DNA of 64,000 nt from SAR116 cluster bacterium AG-313-A07 (GCA_003284265.1 QBVV01000003.1:60137-124136), one strand, 5' to 3'. Shown: positions 11,528-21,585, counted from the first letter of the stretch. The notes: generated from the sequence alone by a model not told the origin. A program made the numbers and translations.

Positions 11528-11839
11528 TCAATCCTTATTAGTTTCGAAGACCTCCAATTTCTCGGCCGAAACGTCTGTTTGATATTTTGATTTCCAATCG
11601 GCATATGGCATCCCATATACAATCTCCCGTGCAGATTCGTAATCTAACTCATGCCCTCTTTCCTCGGCTTCCGCCCGATACCATTTGGAGAGGCAATTGC
11701 GGCAGAATCCCGCTAAGTTCATTAGATCAATATTTTGAACGTCTTTACGTTCGTCCAGGTGGTTTATCAGCCGTCTAAAAGCTGCAGCCTCAAGTTCCAG
11801 ACGGGTTTGCTCATCAAACTCTTCATTAGGGCTTACCAT
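11528..11839 (-). CDS. DUF1244 family protein
   Basis: A 103-aa soluble protein with the family core FRRLINHLDERKDVQNIDLM, the GFCRNCLSKWYRAEAEERG segment with two Cys, and IVYGMPYADWKSKYQ. Function is unknown. Its neighbour upstream on the same strand, N-formylglutamate amidohydrolase, is in my recollection a common partner of DUF1244 in alphaproteobacteria, which supports both calls. The GAGG about seven bases before the ATG is a good ribosome binding site. Confidence 0.85.
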   Translation of the reverse strand: MVSPNEEFDEQTRLELEAAAFRRLINHLDERKDVQNIDLMNLAGFCRNCLSKWYRAEAEERGHELDYESAREIVYGMPYADWKSKYQTDVSAEKLEVFETNKD

Positions 11840-11948
11840 TTGAACCTCCTCATTTAATTAACGGATATTCCTAGTATTAATTTTGTAATCCGTTGTGTTG
11901 TAACGCATTTCTGAAGTAATTTAAATTCTCTCGTTTAAAATTTAAATG

Positions 11949-12713
11949 CTAACTAATTTTTGTAGCAAGAACATGATCCAACGCATCACCAAAAATATTT
12001 GCCCACCGAACTGCTCCCGATTCAAATTCTATCAAATCCTGCCGAAACTCAACAGCCACAGACGGAAGATTTAATGGTTCAACATGATAATCAACCGTAT
12101 ACCCTGCTGGCTCACTGCCGGAATAAGGTTTATTATCTCCAACATTCAGTTCTTTTTGTTCTCTCAATTTTTTAATCAGTGGGGCGGACAAACGTCTATC
12201 ATCTTTCCACAAAATCCCTATTTCCCAGGGTCGAAATTGTCCGCCTATAACAGGAGTGAAACTGTGAAGAGAAATTAAAATTGGGTTTTTGTTTTCACTC
12301 CGCATTACACTGATTTGTTTGCCTATTGAAGAATGGTAAGCATCAAAAATTTCGTTCTTCCTAAAATTAATGTCATCGTCAGACAAAGTTTTATTTCTTG
12401 GAACAACTGTGTTATCGGAAACCGAAGGAATTGAACCTGCAGCACCTGGATATCTATTGCAGTCGATCACCAATCTTGAATAATTTGCTACGATTAATGT
12501 AGCGTTAAAACGTGCAGACAAAGCATGGGCAACTGCATCTATTCCTATATCATAAGCTACGTGCCTTCTCAGCTCATTTGAATGAACCCCTAAATTTCTT
12601 AGTTTTTTGGGAATAGCCGAGCCATTATGATCCGATGTAAAAAGCAAATTTGATGGGCCATCTGCATTAAAAACACTAAAAGGCGCCGGATCCTTCGAAC
12701 CAAGCAATACCAT
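11949..12713 (-). CDS. N-formylglutamate amidohydrolase family protein
   Basis: Zinc-type hydrolase of the HutG/FGase family, which releases formate from N-formyl-L-glutamate at the end of some histidine-degradation routes. The 254-aa protein has the family landmarks LLFTSDHNGSAIPKKL, HVAYDIGIDAVAHAL, VIDCNRYPG and SLHSFTPVIGGQFRPWEIGI, plus EFRQDLI near the C-terminus. No other hut genes are visible nearby, so a general formylated-amino-acid or related amidase role is equally possible. It lies 109 bp upstream of the DUF1244 gene on the same strand and is divergent from pyrF. Confidence 0.85.
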   Translation of the reverse strand: MVLLGSKDPAPFSVFNADGPSNLLFTSDHNGSAIPKKLRNLGVHSNELRRHVAYDIGIDAVAHALSARFNATLIVANYSRLVIDCNRYPGAAGSIPSVSDNTVVPRNKTLSDDDINFRKNEIFDAYHSSIGKQISVMRSENKNPILISLHSFTPVIGGQFRPWEIGILWKDDRRLSAPLIKKLREQKELNVGDNKPYSGSEPAGYTVDYHVEPLNLPSVAVEFRQDLIEFESGAVRWANIFGDALDHVLATKIS

Positions 12714-12875
12714 TCTTTACTCCTACATTTCAAATCACTTCTAAACCATCATACTATGAGATATTGATCACAAGTCATTAGTCAAAATTGTTACAACAAA
12801 AATTTAACAAAAACTAACTATTACTATGTTAAACCCAAATGAGACGGGGTAATTCTGAAAACAAGGAATGCTAAT

Positions 12876-13811
12876 TTGGAAAAGATACAAAACGATGTAG
12901 ATTTTTTTGGCGACAAATTGATTGAAAAAATCCGCTTTATTGGAAATCCACTTTGCGTGGGACTTGACCCTTATCTAGATAAAATACCTCCCTTATTTCG
13001 AGATGGTCCGATGACCCCTGCAGACCCACGGACGGCAAAAGCAACCAAAAGCTTTCTAATATCTCTTATAGATTTATTGGAGCACAAAATTGCTATAATT
13101 AAGCCTCAATCTGCTTTTTTTGAACGTATGGGCTGGCGAGGTACCCAGTTACTTGAAGATATTTCTTCATATGCTCGAGAAAAAGGGCTTTTAGTCTTAA
13201 TGGACGCAAAAAGAGGTGATATTGGATCAACTGCTGAAGCATACGCTCAATCTTTTCTGACAAAAGATGCGCCCGTAAAGTCCGATGCCCTCACCGTTAG
13301 CCCGTTTTTAGGTCTAGATACACTGGAACCTTATATCCAAGCAGCTAAGATCAATGAGAAAGGGATTTTTGTATTGGTTAAAACCAGTAATCCCGGATCT
13401 GGAGATTTCCAGGATATGCTAATTGGAGAAAAGACACTCTTTGAAAAAATTGCTGAAAAGTTGGAGCCCCTTTCAAAAAATTTTGAAGCCCCTCGGACAG
13501 GTTGGTCCTCTCTAGGAATTGTAGTAGGAGCAACTTATCCAGCTCAAGGGGAAAGCTTGAGAGAATTGTTGCCTCATACACCCTTCCTTATCCCAGGATA
13601 CGGGGCCCAAGGGGGTGCAGCCGATGACGCGGTTAGAACTTTTGTGAGAGGTCCTAATGGTTATGAAGGGGGCATTGTAAACTCTTCACGGGCTATTCTT
13701 TTTCCAGATAAAGGCAATACTGATAATCCAAAGGAATGGGAAATGGCAGTCTCTGATGCAATCAAACACGCAGTCGATGATTTGAAGGAAGCACTAGCAA
13801 GAAAGCGGTAA
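12876..13811 (+). CDS. pyrF: Orotidine 5'-phosphate decarboxylase, type 2
   Basis: Decarboxylates OMP to UMP in pyrimidine synthesis. The active-site segment is LMDAKRGDIGSTAEAYAQSF (D-x-K-x-x-D with following residues), preceded by CVGLDPYLDKIPPLF and IKPQSAFFERMG. PGYGAQGGAADDA marks the phosphate-binding loop. At 311 aa it is the longer type 2 enzyme rather than the short bacterial type 1. The start is TTG at 12876, with AAGGA upstream; the nearby ATG at 12868 is in a frame that soon stops. A 47-bp gap separates it from the enolase-superfamily gene downstream. Confidence 0.93.
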   Translation: MEKIQNDVDFFGDKLIEKIRFIGNPLCVGLDPYLDKIPPLFRDGPMTPADPRTAKATKSFLISLIDLLEHKIAIIKPQSAFFERMGWRGTQLLEDISSYAREKGLLVLMDAKRGDIGSTAEAYAQSFLTKDAPVKSDALTVSPFLGLDTLEPYIQAAKINEKGIFVLVKTSNPGSGDFQDMLIGEKTLFEKIAEKLEPLSKNFEAPRTGWSSLGIVVGATYPAQGESLRELLPHTPFLIPGYGAQGGAADDAVRTFVRGPNGYEGGIVNSSRAILFPDKGNTDNPKEWEMAVSDAIKHAVDDLKEALARKR

Positions 13812-13858
13812 GCTGAGGCAAACTATGTACTTTATGTTTTAAACTGAGAGCTAATTTT

Positions 13859-15052
13859 ATGAAAATTACTGCAATAGAAACTGTTCGAATTGAGGAATTT
13901 CCTAATCTTTTATGGGTGCAAGTCAGTACAGATGACGGGGTAGTAGGATTGGGTGAAACATTTTTTGGACCGGGTGCCGTGGAAGCACATATTCACGAAA
14001 CAATCGCTCCTATTTTACTAGGCCAGGATCCTAGGCTGATTGGGCGCTACCATAGCAAACTAATAGGCTATGTTGGTTTTGCAGGTTCTAGCGCTGAACA
14101 AAGGGGTCGATCGGCCATTGATATTGCGCTTTGGGATATCTGGGGAAAAGCAACCAATCAGCCAATACACCAATTATTGGGAGGCGCCGTTAGGGAAGAT
14201 ATTCGTGTTTATAATACCTGTGCAGGTTATCGCTATGTGAGAAAAAGTTCTGGCCAAGGCACAAATAACTTTGGATTAAATATCGAGGATGGCCCGTATG
14301 AGGACCTTGATGCATTTTTAAATACAGCTGATGAATTAGCACATTCCCTTTTAGAAATGGGCATTGATGGGATGAAGATTTGGCCATTTGATTATGCAGC
14401 GGAACAATCAAATGGCCACCACCTATCTAGTACAGATCTTAATAAAGCATTAGAACCTTTTGCAAAAATCCGACATGCGGTAGGCGATAAAATCGATATT
14501 ATGGCTGAATTACATGCGCTTTGGGATCGACCGAACGCTGTAAAAATATCCCGGGCGCTGGAGCAATTCGACCCATATTGGGTAGAGGACCCTGTATTTA
14601 TGGATCATCTAGGTTCCCTTGATAGAGTAGCACGATCGACAGAAGCACCAATCGCAGTTGGTGAAACGAGAGGAGGGGTCGCCGATTTTCGATACTTGCT
14701 AGAGTTGGACTCCCTAAGTCTCATAATTATGGACATAGCCTGGTGCGGCGGCCTGACAGAGGCAAAAAAAATTGCCGGAATGGCGGAAGCATGGCATGTT
14801 CCAGTTGCTTTTCATGATTGTACAGGGCCTGTTGCATTGACAGCTTCAACGCACCTGGCACTCGCTTCCAACAATTGTGATATCCAAGAAATAGTAAGAG
14901 CATTCTATTACGGCTGGTATGGCGAATTAATGACTAATCTGCCGCCTGTTGAAAATGGACGAATTAGTGCACCTGTTGGAAACGGTCTTGGAATTGAATT
15001 GCAACCAGATGTCCTGAAGCGATCGGATTGCCACATAAGACGAAGTTCGTAA
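13859..15052 (+). CDS. Mandelate racemase/muconate-lactonizing enzyme family dehydratase
   Basis: Enolase-superfamily enzyme acting on a carboxylate by Mg-assisted alpha-proton abstraction. The 397-aa protein has the N-terminal capping domain (VQVSTDDGVVGLGETFFGPG) and the barrel with MKIWPFD (base region), metal ligands in IMAELHALWD, YWVEDPV and AVGETRGG, and the His of VAFHDCTGPVALT. The AELH and FHDCTGP segments are typical of sugar-acid dehydratases of the galactonate/mandelate-racemase branch. Substrate is unassigned. The gene follows pyrF closely, but a functional link is not obvious. Confidence 0.87.
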   Translation: MKITAIETVRIEEFPNLLWVQVSTDDGVVGLGETFFGPGAVEAHIHETIAPILLGQDPRLIGRYHSKLIGYVGFAGSSAEQRGRSAIDIALWDIWGKATNQPIHQLLGGAVREDIRVYNTCAGYRYVRKSSGQGTNNFGLNIEDGPYEDLDAFLNTADELAHSLLEMGIDGMKIWPFDYAAEQSNGHHLSSTDLNKALEPFAKIRHAVGDKIDIMAELHALWDRPNAVKISRALEQFDPYWVEDPVFMDHLGSLDRVARSTEAPIAVGETRGGVADFRYLLELDSLSLIIMDIAWCGGLTEAKKIAGMAEAWHVPVAFHDCTGPVALTASTHLALASNNCDIQEIVRAFYYGWYGELMTNLPPVENGRISAPVGNGLGIELQPDVLKRSDCHIRRSS

Positions 15053-15141
15053 TTATAGATTGTCCAACCGATTAGAAAATTACAGCTCAAATATTTTTTT
15101 AACTACTCGACATAACATAATGCCGACGTTGAGGTGCAAAT

Positions 15142-16050
15142 ATGATTGAACTTTGGATACCTATAACCATCCTTGCTGCATTTTCGCAAAACCTACGGTC
15201 CGCTTTACAGAAGCATCTTAAATCGAGGCTAAGTACAGCTGGGGCGACGTATGTCCGATTTTTTTATGCCGTTCCTTTCGCATTCCTTTATCTGTTTATT
15301 CTCAATCAATTTTTTTATCTCCCCTTACCTGAACCCAATGCCAATTTTATCATCTTTGGCATAATAGGGGGTGGCACACAAATAATAGCAACAGCGCTAT
15401 TAGTATATCTATTCTCGTTTCGTAATTTTGCAGTTGGCACGGCCTATTCCAAGACGGAAACTGCTCAAACAGCCGTATTTGGGCTAATAATTCTTGGAGA
15501 TCCTTTAACGCCCGGTGCAATAATTGGAATTATGATTAGTCTCGTTGGCGTGATGGCAATTTCAACAGCACGCCAGGAAAACGGCCTGAAAAATATTATC
15601 CAGTCTCTATCTCAAAAGACCGCTTTAATCGGTCTAGCATCTGGAGCAATGTTCGGTATGTCAGCTATCTCCTACCGAGCTGCGTCGTTATCTTTAGGTG
15701 GCGAAGGTGTCGTTATTCAAGCGGCTTATACGCTAGCTTGTGTCACTGTATTTCAAACGTTGGCAATGACGATTTACCTTCAGTTAAAAGAGAAAGGCGA
15801 GGTGATTAACGTTATCAGAAATTGGAGAATAGCAATTTTGGTAGGATTAAGTGGAATGATCGGCTCAGCATGCTGGTTCACAGCCATGACGCTTCAAAAC
15901 GCGGCTTATGTTAGAGCTCTTGGGCAGATTGAGTTGGTCTTTACTTTTATAGCATCCTACATATTTTTTAAGGAGAAGACTAATGGAGCAGAACTCTTTG
16001 GTATTCTAGCGTTAGTTTTCGGCATTCTAGTATTGTTGGTAGGAACCTAA
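15142..16050 (+). CDS. EamA/DMT-superfamily transporter
   Basis: A 302-aa integral membrane protein with two five-helix EamA halves (about residues 1-140 and 155-302). Helices such as FIIFGIIGGGTQIIATALLV and ELFGILALVFGILVLLVG are evident, and the second half shows the family hairpin IELVFTFIASYIFFKEK. Members export or import amino acids, nucleosides or drugs; the substrate cannot be told. It lies 89 bp after the dehydratase and 38 bp before glutathione peroxidase, so the three may be cotranscribed. Confidence 0.85.
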   Translation: MIELWIPITILAAFSQNLRSALQKHLKSRLSTAGATYVRFFYAVPFAFLYLFILNQFFYLPLPEPNANFIIFGIIGGGTQIIATALLVYLFSFRNFAVGTAYSKTETAQTAVFGLIILGDPLTPGAIIGIMISLVGVMAISTARQENGLKNIIQSLSQKTALIGLASGAMFGMSAISYRAASLSLGGEGVVIQAAYTLACVTVFQTLAMTIYLQLKEKGEVINVIRNWRIAILVGLSGMIGSACWFTAMTLQNAAYVRALGQIELVFTFIASYIFFKEKTNGAELFGILALVFGILVLLVGT

Positions 16051-16088
16051 GTGGCGCATCGTCAGAATGAAACTCTAAAGGGGTAGTA

Positions 16089-16637
16089 ATGCAAAAAATC
16101 TGCAGTGTCGTAATCATGTTAGTTGGGATACTTATAACAAACGTTACATTTGCTGGGAGTTCACATATGTTTACATTTAAATCGATAAATGGAGAGGAAA
16201 ACATAAAACTTTCCGATTTTTCTGGAAAAGCTGTTTTAGTGGTTAATACCGCCTCGAGATGCGGGTTCACATCACAATATAATGGACTGCAGTCGCTCTG
16301 GGAAAAATATAAAGATCGGGGACTCGTGGTATTGGGTGTGCCCTCAAATGATTTTGGTGGTCAGGAGCCAGGCACTGAAAAAGAAATAAAGAATTTTTGT
16401 ACCGTTAACTTTAATGTTAATTTCCCAATGACAGAAAAACAGGTGGTCAGTGGTAAGTCGGCGCACCCTTTTTATGTTTGGGCGGCAAAAGAATTAGGAG
16501 CGCTCTCAAAACCTCGTTGGAACTTTTTCAAAATACTTATAGATGGAGACGGAAAAGCAGTCGATTGGTTTGCTTCAAATACATCCCCCACTTCTTCCAA
16601 GGTAATATCGGCGATAGAGAGTATTCTCCCTAACTAA
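16089..16637 (+). CDS. Glutathione peroxidase family protein, exported, Cys-type
   Basis: Thiol peroxidase that reduces H2O2 and organic hydroperoxides using glutathione or thioredoxin. A signal peptide is predicted from MQKICSVVIMLVGILITNVT ending near FAGSS, so this copy works in the periplasm. The peroxidatic Cys is in NTASRCGFTSQYNG, the second motif is GVPSNDFGGQEPGT with its Gln, and the Trp of the tetrad is in PRWNFFK. Cys replaces selenocysteine, as usual in bacteria. A further Cys in IKNFCTVNF could be the resolving residue. Confidence 0.92.
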   Translation: MQKICSVVIMLVGILITNVTFAGSSHMFTFKSINGEENIKLSDFSGKAVLVVNTASRCGFTSQYNGLQSLWEKYKDRGLVVLGVPSNDFGGQEPGTEKEIKNFCTVNFNVNFPMTEKQVVSGKSAHPFYVWAAKELGALSKPRWNFFKILIDGDGKAVDWFASNTSPTSSKVISAIESILPN

Positions 16638-16684
16638 TATGCTATCCATATCAGTAATACGAAGATTAAACCGTAAGGATTTGG

Positions 16685-17818
16685 ATGATTACAATGCAAC
16701 AGGTAAATAAACAGTTCTCTTCAGCGACAAGCAGGAAGACCGCGTGGGATGAAAGCGTAGAGGAATTGGCCTCGCAATTAGCTGTACCAAAGGGCACTGT
16801 TGGGATCCTTTATACGTCAGAGGATCTCGCTCCCTTTCTAAAGAAAATGCTTGAGCAACTTAGACTTAAAACGGGTGTAGCGGATTGGGCGTGTGCCTCC
16901 GGATACGGCACTATTAGCCACACCGAAGAGATTTTTGGAGAAAGTTCCGCCACTGTTATCGTTTTGGATCTCCCTCCTGACGCCTGTAAAGTGTTTTCCG
17001 GTAATGCTGATGTCGGGACATTGTTTTCGGGCAAAGAAGCTGAATGGTTAACAGAAGCAACTATGCCCCTTGCTATAAGTCACGTGGACCCGCGACATAC
17101 CGATGCTATGGACGCTATAGGTAATCTAGTTGAAACGACTGGTAGCTTTCTGATTGGCGGTCTAACGGTTGCCTCAAGCGACTCTCCACATCTTGTAAAT
17201 GCTGAGAAAACCTGTATGAGCGGCATAGCAGTATCGCCTATGAAAACTGAAGTATTCACCGGCCTTAGCCAAGGCTGCTCTCCGATAAGCAAAACATTAA
17301 CCGTCACAAAAGCACAACAAAATGTCATCATAGAATTGGATCAGAAGCCTGCTTTTGATGTCTTGATGGAATACTTGGGAGACGAATTCGAGAACAATCT
17401 TCAGGCGATGGCGGGCACCATATTTGTTGCGTTACCCGTCCAAGGCTCGGACACTGCAGATTATACCGTTCGTAATCTGGTCGGACTTGATCCCGAAAGT
17501 AAAGTTATAGCAATTGGGGAAGCAATTTCTGAGGGTGATTCTATTCTAATCTGCAGAAGAGATCTAAAAACAGCGGTAGAAGACATGAAGCGAATGGTGT
17601 CCTCCATAAAAGATCGGATCAGGAACAAACGCATCCGTGGGGGGATTTATATATCTTGCGCTGCGCGCGGTCCCAACCAGTTTTCAACTCCTAATAAAGA
17701 GACTGACATAATACGAGAAGTATTAGGAGAGTTTCCCATAGCAGGTTTTTTTGCAAATGGTGAAATTAGCAGAGATCGGGTCTATGCTTATACTGGTGTA
17801 ATAGCTGTATTTACCTGA
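16685..17818 (+). CDS. FIST N/C domain protein
   Basis: A 377-aa protein with an N-terminal FIST sensory domain (about residues 25-210, including CASGYGTISHTEEIF and IGGLTVASSDSPHLV) and a C-terminal FIST_C domain (about 215-355, ending with GIYISCAARGPNQFSTPNK and FPIAGFFANGEI). FIST proteins are predicted small-ligand, possibly amino-acid, sensors linked to signal transduction. No kinase or cyclase domain is fused here, and there is no signal peptide. It follows glutathione peroxidase by 47 bp on the same strand. Confidence 0.85.
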   Translation: MITMQQVNKQFSSATSRKTAWDESVEELASQLAVPKGTVGILYTSEDLAPFLKKMLEQLRLKTGVADWACASGYGTISHTEEIFGESSATVIVLDLPPDACKVFSGNADVGTLFSGKEAEWLTEATMPLAISHVDPRHTDAMDAIGNLVETTGSFLIGGLTVASSDSPHLVNAEKTCMSGIAVSPMKTEVFTGLSQGCSPISKTLTVTKAQQNVIIELDQKPAFDVLMEYLGDEFENNLQAMAGTIFVALPVQGSDTADYTVRNLVGLDPESKVIAIGEAISEGDSILICRRDLKTAVEDMKRMVSSIKDRIRNKRIRGGIYISCAARGPNQFSTPNKETDIIREVLGEFPIAGFFANGEISRDRVYAYTGVIAVFT

Positions 17819-17928
17819 ATTGTGTTACCTTTACGTTAAAATAGAGTCCCTCGTTGAAGATAAAATCTCTCCCGGTATAATGGTAGCATCTGCAAATTTT
17901 ATAAATCCTTAAAAGAAAGTGGAATATC

Positions 17929-18738
17929 ATGACCGAGCTTCCCGTACATGAGGTTTACGCTATTCGATATGCTACGCAACCTGAGCGTCCCGAGGGAGCT
18001 ACGTTTTTAGGTGGCAATCCATCAAAGATGATCCGTGGTCTGGATTTTTTTACCTATGTCATAAAGGGACCTAACGGGATATTTGTTGTTGATACTGGTT
18101 TTAATGCAGATCTATCCGGTGATGGCGGGCGAAATTTTTTAGAAGAGCCATCTGAAATCATAAATAAATTTGGAATTGATCCCAAAACAGTAAATAGGGT
18201 TCTATTAACTCATGCGCATTTTGATCACGTTGGAAATTTAGATCACTACCCACAAGCCGAGTTTTCAATTCACGTAGACGAAATGACCTCAATCACAGGC
18301 CCTGACATCACCTATGCGCCATTTCGTGTTGCATACCACGAAAGAGATACACAGAAGTTGATAAATCTTTTGTATGAGGAGCGGTTGTCATTTTATATGG
18401 AAACTGTGAATCAGGTAGCGCCAGGTATAGAATTTCACCTAGTCGGCGGCCATTCAAGAGGGCAGATGATACTTCGTGTTCATACGAAAAGAGGATGGAT
18501 ATTGCTAGCCTCTGACGCAGTTCATTTATACGAAGAGGTAGAAACGGAACGTCCTTTTGCTATTTTTCATGATTTACAGAAAATGATCGAGGGTTACCGA
18601 ACAAGTGTTCAACTCGCTGGGGGAATTGATCGATTAATCTCTGGCCATGATCCGCTCGTGACGGACTGGTACCCTGCCGTCTCCAATGAACTTAAAGGCA
18701 AAGTACTTGATTTGAATCTCAAACCTGACATGAATTGA
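17929..18738 (+). CDS. Metallo-beta-lactamase-fold hydrolase, AHL-lactonase-like
   Basis: A 269-aa zinc hydrolase with the motif HAHFDHVGN (residues about 99-107), a downstream His in GGHSRGQM, the bridging Asp in LASDAVHLY, and His in SGHDPLV. The layout fits the AttM/AiiA N-acyl-homoserine-lactone lactonase family, but these families also include other lactonases and esterases, so quorum quenching is only a possibility. There is no signal peptide. Its stop codon is directly adjacent to the stop of the convergent gamma-glutamyltransferase gene. Confidence 0.87.
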   Translation: MTELPVHEVYAIRYATQPERPEGATFLGGNPSKMIRGLDFFTYVIKGPNGIFVVDTGFNADLSGDGGRNFLEEPSEIINKFGIDPKTVNRVLLTHAHFDHVGNLDHYPQAEFSIHVDEMTSITGPDITYAPFRVAYHERDTQKLINLLYEERLSFYMETVNQVAPGIEFHLVGGHSRGQMILRVHTKRGWILLASDAVHLYEEVETERPFAIFHDLQKMIEGYRTSVQLAGGIDRLISGHDPLVTDWYPAVSNELKGKVLDLNLKPDMN

Positions 18739-20328
18739 TCAAACTCCAATTGCTATTCCATCCCGCCGAGGATCAGCCGCACCAGTGAGTGCGCCGTTTA
18801 AGGGATCACGCCCAACGGCCTGCATCCCGCCACATTGCATCGTAAATGGACCAGGGGTCTCTATTTCATGACCTTTAAGGCGCAGTTCATCAATCACGTC
18901 ACTGTTGATTCTGTCTTCCAATACCACTCTCTGACCGTCAAACAGCCGGGCGCGCGGCGCTTCGATAGCCTCTCGAAGGTTTAATCCAAAATCAACATGA
19001 TGCACCAACGCCTGGGTCTGAGTTTGCATGATCCCATAACTACCCGGTGTACCCAATGCCAAAACTGGATGATCCCCCCGCATCGATATAGAGGGGCTCA
19101 AACACATAGCCCATCGTTTTCCACCTAGTAAGTAATTTGGTGATTCTGGATGAAGGTCCCCCCAATTCATGAAATTATTCATACATACGCCCGTCCCGGG
19201 GATCACCAGACTAGAGCCCCATGGAGACCCTAGACTTTGGGTAAGACAAACCATATTCCCCTGCCGGTCTGCTACTGAAATCGAAGTAGTATGTGATCGT
19301 GCCTCAGCTAATGACGGGTCTAAGTTAGGTTCATACTGCTCAGTTAAACCAATAATTGGAGAAGGGTTTAAAACTTTTTCCCTGAGCGGCTCAACCGAGT
19401 TTTCAGTCATGAGTTCCTGTATATCTTTTGGCGATCGATTGTTATTCAAAATACGAATACCTGCAGCTACCCTAATTGATCGCAGGACACGGTCTAGATG
19501 GTCAATGCCTAAATGCTCTAAGCTCGATATATCGAGACCATCCAGTATCCTCATCGTTAATGGAAATTGAAATGCTTCTGCGGGCGGCGGAGGAACATTG
19601 ATTAAAAGATCTTTGTATTTTGCCGATACAGGGTCTTGCCATTCCGGCTCGACAGCTTCCAGGTCTGCAATCGACATACAGCCACCGAGGCTTTGGATAT
19701 GGGATATCATCTCTTGTCCTAAAGCACCTTGATACAAATAGGCCATACCCTCAGAAGCAATAGCTTCTAATGTATGAGCGAGCAGTGGCTGCCTTAAAAT
19801 CCAATTCTCCTCAATACGATCTAAGCCTCCCATATAGACTTGTCTCCATTCGGGAGTACAGGCCCTTGCAGCGGTCAAATTAGCCATATGGACATATAGA
19901 TTAGAGACCGGAAATCCCTCTTCGGCGTGTCTAATCGCGGGAGCCATAAGTTCGGATAATTTTTTTGAACCATACTTGCTATGAAGAGTACACCACCCAG
20001 ATAGATTTCCTGGAACGCCACTCGCGGACGGTCCGGTATTAGTCGCTTCTTTATCTAATTTTTCAGCCAAAAATTCTTTAGGGACATTTGGCGTAAAATC
20101 GAGGCACCTGATTCGCTTCTCTTTTTCTATCCAACATGTTGCAACACCTAAACCCGCAAGCCCAGACATAAATGGCTCAACCACATTCAATGTGGCAACC
20201 GTGGCTACAACTGCATCAAATGCATTCCCACCTGTTCTCAATATTTCCGCACCAGCAGCTGCTGCTAGTGGATGTGCCGCAGCCACCATACCTCCCAGTG
20301 ACCTCGTCGGTGAATGTGTTAGGCTCAT
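18739..20328 (-). CDS. Gamma-glutamyltransferase family (Ntn hydrolase)
   Basis: Transfers or hydrolyses gamma-glutamyl groups from glutathione and related amides after self-cleavage into two subunits. The nucleophilic Thr that starts the small subunit is in SHTTSISVADRQGNMVCLTQ, followed by the substrate-binding NNFMNWGD and the GTPGSYG loop. The N-terminal part has AAHPLAAAAGAEILRTGGNA. The start is the ATG at 20328, with GGAG nine bases upstream; a TTG at 20343 is less likely. No signal peptide is visible, unlike the periplasmic enteric enzyme, so it may be a cytoplasmic acylase-type member. Confidence 0.9.
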   Translation of the reverse strand: MSLTHSPTRSLGGMVAAAHPLAAAAGAEILRTGGNAFDAVVATVATLNVVEPFMSGLAGLGVATCWIEKEKRIRCLDFTPNVPKEFLAEKLDKEATNTGPSASGVPGNLSGWCTLHSKYGSKKLSELMAPAIRHAEEGFPVSNLYVHMANLTAARACTPEWRQVYMGGLDRIEENWILRQPLLAHTLEAIASEGMAYLYQGALGQEMISHIQSLGGCMSIADLEAVEPEWQDPVSAKYKDLLINVPPPPAEAFQFPLTMRILDGLDISSLEHLGIDHLDRVLRSIRVAAGIRILNNNRSPKDIQELMTENSVEPLREKVLNPSPIIGLTEQYEPNLDPSLAEARSHTTSISVADRQGNMVCLTQSLGSPWGSSLVIPGTGVCMNNFMNWGDLHPESPNYLLGGKRWAMCLSPSISMRGDHPVLALGTPGSYGIMQTQTQALVHHVDFGLNLREAIEAPRARLFDGQRVVLEDRINSDVIDELRLKGHEIETPGPFTMQCGGMQAVGRDPLNGALTGAADPRRDGIAIGV

Positions 20329-20384
20329 ATTCTCAGGCTCCAATAGAAATTAACTGACGATGGATCATTTAGTGCAACCATTAA

Positions 20385-21557
20385 TTAGTTTTTATCAGAA
20401 GATTTTAAATTTATTCCATCTGTATGGGTTGATGGGATTAAGGTTTCTACCTGTCTCGCTCTCTTCTCCAGCCAATATTTATAAGGGCTTGGCATTAAAG
20501 CATATGGCGCTGAAGCATTAAGTTTTTGAGCAGCATCGAGTGGCCAATTCGGGTTCTGCATAGCCTCTCTGGCTATGGCGATAAGATCAGCCCTTCCGCT
20601 TTGCAGGATTTCTTCTGCCTGATCGGCGTGAACAATCAAGCCCACCGCCATTGTCTGGATTAAAGCTTCCTTCTTGAGCTTCTCCGCATAAGGAACTTGA
20701 TACCCATAGCCAACTGGGCCAGCACTTACGACCGGTGCACCACGTATGCCACCAGACGAGCAGTCTATCACATCAACACCTCTTGATTTAAGCACTCTTG
20801 ACAAACGTACATTTTCATCAGGCCCCCAGCCTGCATCATCCTCCACCGAAAGTCTTACAAATAGGGGTTTAGTCACCGGCCATTTTGATCGTACCTCTTC
20901 TGCTATCTCAACAGCAAATCGCATCCTATTTTCCTCTGAACCACCATATATATCGTTTCGACGATTTGCATGGGGTGATAGAAATTGATGTATCAGGTAA
21001 CCGTGTGCTCCATGAATTTCTAATACGTCAAACCCAGCATGATCAGCCCGGACAGCAGCCTCCCCCCAACGTGTTACAAGAGTTTTAACTTCGTCAACAG
21101 AGAGTGCTCGTGGAGAAGGATCACCTGGATCACTATCGCTGGTTGAGGAAACCAATTCCCAATCGTCCCAATCATCGATGTCAGCCGAGCGATCCAACGC
21201 CTTTCCTCCTTCCCAAGGTCTATATCTTCTAGCTTTTCTGCCACTATGCCCCAATTGGATCGCGGGCACAGAATCATGAGATCGAATAAAGTCTGCCAAT
21301 CTTTTAAAATGGGGAATAAAATCGTCGTCCCATAATCCCAAATCACCGATTGTTCCACATCCCCGACGCTCAACTTTTGTCGATTCAACAAAAACGAGAC
21401 CAGCACCGCCCGCTGCGTAGCGCCCAACACTCATCAAATGCCAATCTGTAGGATATCCTTTAACTCCAGAATATTGATGCATTGGTGCGATCACTATTCT
21501 ATTTTTAAACTCTATTTCCCTAATTTTGAGGGGTGTAAATAATAGAGGCGTATTCAT
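20385..21557 (-). CDS. NADH:flavin oxidoreductase, old yellow enzyme family
   Basis: FMN-dependent ene-reductase of the YqjM/thermophilic-like group. The 390-aa protein starts at the ATG at 21557 (MNTPLLFTPLKIREIEFKN), which has AAGGA seven bases upstream; the ATG at 21584 lacks this. Visible landmarks are NRIVIAPMHQYSG, the substrate His pair region EIHGAHGYLIHQFLSPHANR, the FMN loop VQLGHSGRKA, and YGGSEENR. There is no 4Fe-4S or C-terminal reductase domain, so it is the short form. It lies 28 bp after the maleate-isomerase-like gene on the same strand; joint action on an unsaturated acid is plausible but inferred. Confidence 0.9.
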   Translation of the reverse strand: MNTPLLFTPLKIREIEFKNRIVIAPMHQYSGVKGYPTDWHLMSVGRYAAGGAGLVFVESTKVERRGCGTIGDLGLWDDDFIPHFKRLADFIRSHDSVPAIQLGHSGRKARRYRPWEGGKALDRSADIDDWDDWELVSSTSDSDPGDPSPRALSVDEVKTLVTRWGEAAVRADHAGFDVLEIHGAHGYLIHQFLSPHANRRNDIYGGSEENRMRFAVEIAEEVRSKWPVTKPLFVRLSVEDDAGWGPDENVRLSRVLKSRGVDVIDCSSGGIRGAPVVSAGPVGYGYQVPYAEKLKKEALIQTMAVGLIVHADQAEEILQSGRADLIAIAREAMQNPNWPLDAAQKLNASAPYALMPSPYKYWLEKRARQVETLIPSTHTDGINLKSSDKN

Positions 21558-21585
21558 TGGATCGTCCTTTTTAAGTGGTGACAAA